Notes under the pieces: generated by a model
Told to the model about the DNA's origin: nothing
Databases searched by the model: none
Seen by the model: the letters and a program-made list of their open reading frames with translations, nothing else
NCBI GenBank assembly: GCA_017411125.1
Contig: JAFPNP010000091.1
Location: 1-5,664 of the forward strand
Source: Kiritimatiellia bacterium
Lineage (GTDB): Bacteria > Verrucomicrobiota > Kiritimatiellia > RFP12 > UBA1067
DNA length: 5,664 nt
Direction of reading: 5' to 3'
Shown here: piece by piece, positions 4,578 to 5,664 of the stretch
Numbering within the stretch: position 1 is the stretch's first letter
Layout: the number at the start of each line of letters is the position of its first letter
Position numbers and translations under genes: made by a program

Positions 4578-5663
4578 CTACCTGCCGGCGCACACGGTCA
4601 CGTCGGCGCGGCGGGATTCGGGCTTGACCGCGAGGTGCTTCAGCACTCCGTCCTCCACGCGCCCCTCGACAATGGTGTTGCGCGGCGCGTGGAGTCTGAA
4701 GTCGCAGTTCCACTCCTTCGGCCACGCAGGCAGAAGGAATATCCTGTCGCCCTCGTACTGCATGAGCATCGACTGTATCGTGCTCTGGAATATTCCGCCC
4801 TCGTCCTGGTCGGGACGCCAGTTGTAGTTCGGCCCCCAGTACGCCGGCCAGCGGTATTCGGACTGCCTGTACGCGCGCTCGGCGATGTTCTCCTCGTTGC
4901 ATCCGATCGTCCTGCCGAGCGTGGGCGTGTTCTTGAACACGCGATCCACGATATGCTCCCGCGCCTCCTCCGTCATTCCCAGATACGCCGCATTCACCTC
5001 GTCCTGCGCCCAGCCGAAATACAGTTTGTGGAAACGTCCGTCGGTATAGGTGCGCCGCCCGATTTCCGCGTTCGGCTTCTCGAACGAACAGAGGCGGAAC
5101 GGGAAGACGCAGTAAAGTTCCGGCGTCTCGACGTTCCCGTGGCGAGCGAACCGCTCCGCCGGCGCGAACACCACGCGCCCGTCCTTGAGTTTCCGCGTTG
5201 GCAGGTCTGGCACGCGCGCGCGTACCTTCGCGAAGAAGGCCCGGTCTTCGGCGGAAAGAATCCTGTCCGGCAGGGCAAGCATGAGATCGGTGACGCGCAG
5301 GAGGCCGGAGACCTCGGTCATCGGGTTCGTGCAGTCCTGCCACGTCTCGACGGCCTGCGCGGGGTACATGTGATAGCGGCCCGCCGCGTCAAGCTTGAAG
5401 TGTCCGTCGAAATAGCGTACGTACTCGCGGATGGAGGGCAGCGCGTTCTTCTTGAACCATCCATCGTCGCGCGTATGCTGCCAGCGCATGATGGCCATGA
5501 GCGAGAGTTCCAGCTGGCCGACCCAGGCGTACTTGTGGCAGGGATGGAACTGGTGCTTGTCCTTGCGGAACTTCCATTCGCATTCGGGGCCGTAGCTGCC
5601 CATGAAATGATCGCCCCACGGCTGCATGCATTCGGGGAAGTACGCGCCGTCGTGTCCAAAGTA
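4578..5663 (-). CDS. (alpha/alpha)6-barrel glycoside hydrolase, GH95/DUF5703-like (N-terminal part missing)
   Basis: The frame is open to the right edge, so the start and any secretion signal lie outside; 361 residues are visible, ending at TAG (4578-4580). The first visible residues read YFGHDGAYFPECMQPWG, which resembles the catalytic-barrel entry of glycosidases in the GH95/DUF5703 group. Further on are LELSLMAIMRWQHTRDDGW, then YWGPNYNWRPDQDEGG (coded at about 4795-4845) and the C-terminal LLPAWPKEWNCDFRLHAPRNT (coded at about 4684-4746), after which a beta-rich tail ends the protein. Aromatic and acidic clusters such as W-x-PDQDEGG suit a sugar-binding cleft. The likely role is exo-acting cleavage of a sugar such as fucose or galactose from polysaccharide, but the specificity cannot be read from this fragment. 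An ATG at 5627 is internal, since family-like sequence lies upstream of it. The gene converges on nnrD. Confidence 0.78.
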   Translation of the reverse strand, partial: YFGHDGAYFPECMQPWGDHFMGSYGPECEWKFRKDKHQFHPCHKYAWVGQLELSLMAIMRWQHTRDDGWFKKNALPSIREYVRYFDGHFKLDAAGRYHMYPAQAVETWQDCTNPMTEVSGLLRVTDLMLALPDRILSAEDRAFFAKVRARVPDLPTRKLKDGRVVFAPAERFARHGNVETPELYCVFPFRLCSFEKPNAEIGRRTYTDGRFHKLYFGWAQDEVNAAYLGMTEEAREHIVDRVFKNTPTLGRTIGCNEENIAERAYRQSEYRWPAYWGPNYNWRPDQDEGGIFQSTIQSMLMQYEGDRIFLLPAWPKEWNCDFRLHAPRNTIVEGRVEDGVLKHLAVKPESRRADVTVCAGR

Positions 5664-5664
5664 C

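Noticed and set aside
4333..5343. Minus-strand 336-codon frame overlapping the glycosidase in another frame
   Set aside because: The product is Arg/Ala/Gly-rich and motif-free, while the alternative frame encodes conserved glycosidase motifs through the same region.
2..5663. Polysaccharide utilisation locus linking the esterase and the glycosidase
   Set aside because: The two are on opposite strands, separated by stress and housekeeping genes, with no transporter, SusC/D-like gene or sugar regulator between them.

Overview
The window is a GC-rich bacterial stretch with five protein-coding genes, two of them cut by the window edges, and little non-coding DNA. I found no tRNA, rRNA, CRISPR array, transposase or phage gene. 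The flanking genes resemble families expanded in the PVC group: a two-domain acetylxylan-esterase-like hydrolase and a large (alpha/alpha)6-type glycosidase of the GH95/DUF5703 kind. With purine-rich AGAAAGGA ribosome binding sites, this suggests a polysaccharide-degrading Kiritimatiellota, Lentisphaerota or Verrucomicrobiota bacterium. The lineage is inferred from protein style, not from a marker gene.

Layout. (1) Positions 2-1900 (+): the 3' part of a carbohydrate-esterase-like alpha/beta hydrolase. (2) 1901-2027: a control region with a dyad/terminator candidate, a second hairpin and a sequence fitting the sigma-54 -24/-12 consensus. (3) 2028-2441 and 2469-2810 (+): two tandem, dissimilar small heat shock proteins 27 bp apart, surely one operon. 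(4) 2811-2902: a well-formed sigma-70 promoter (TTGCGC, 17 bp, extended -10 TGCTATACT). (5) 2903-3667 and 3699-4571 (+): a FabG-type short-chain reductase and a stand-alone ADP-dependent NAD(P)H-hydrate dehydratase (NnrD), probably co-transcribed. (6) 4578 to the right edge (-): the C-terminal part of the glycosidase, converging on nnrD with only 6 bp between stop codons.

Functionally, the two sHsps hold unfolding proteins during stress, FabG serves fatty acid synthesis (or a related SDR reaction), and NnrD repairs hydrated, heat- or acid-damaged NAD(P)H. The esterase and glycosidase are probably parts of polysaccharide breakdown, but they lie on opposite strands with housekeeping and stress genes between them, so the window does not show a polysaccharide utilisation locus.

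I did not find a new system. The most interesting points are regulatory or structural: the sigma-54-like promoter that overlaps a hairpin before the sHsp operon, a perfect 27-bp palindrome inside the 5' coding region of nnrD, and an in-frame 20-bp direct repeat in the same gene.
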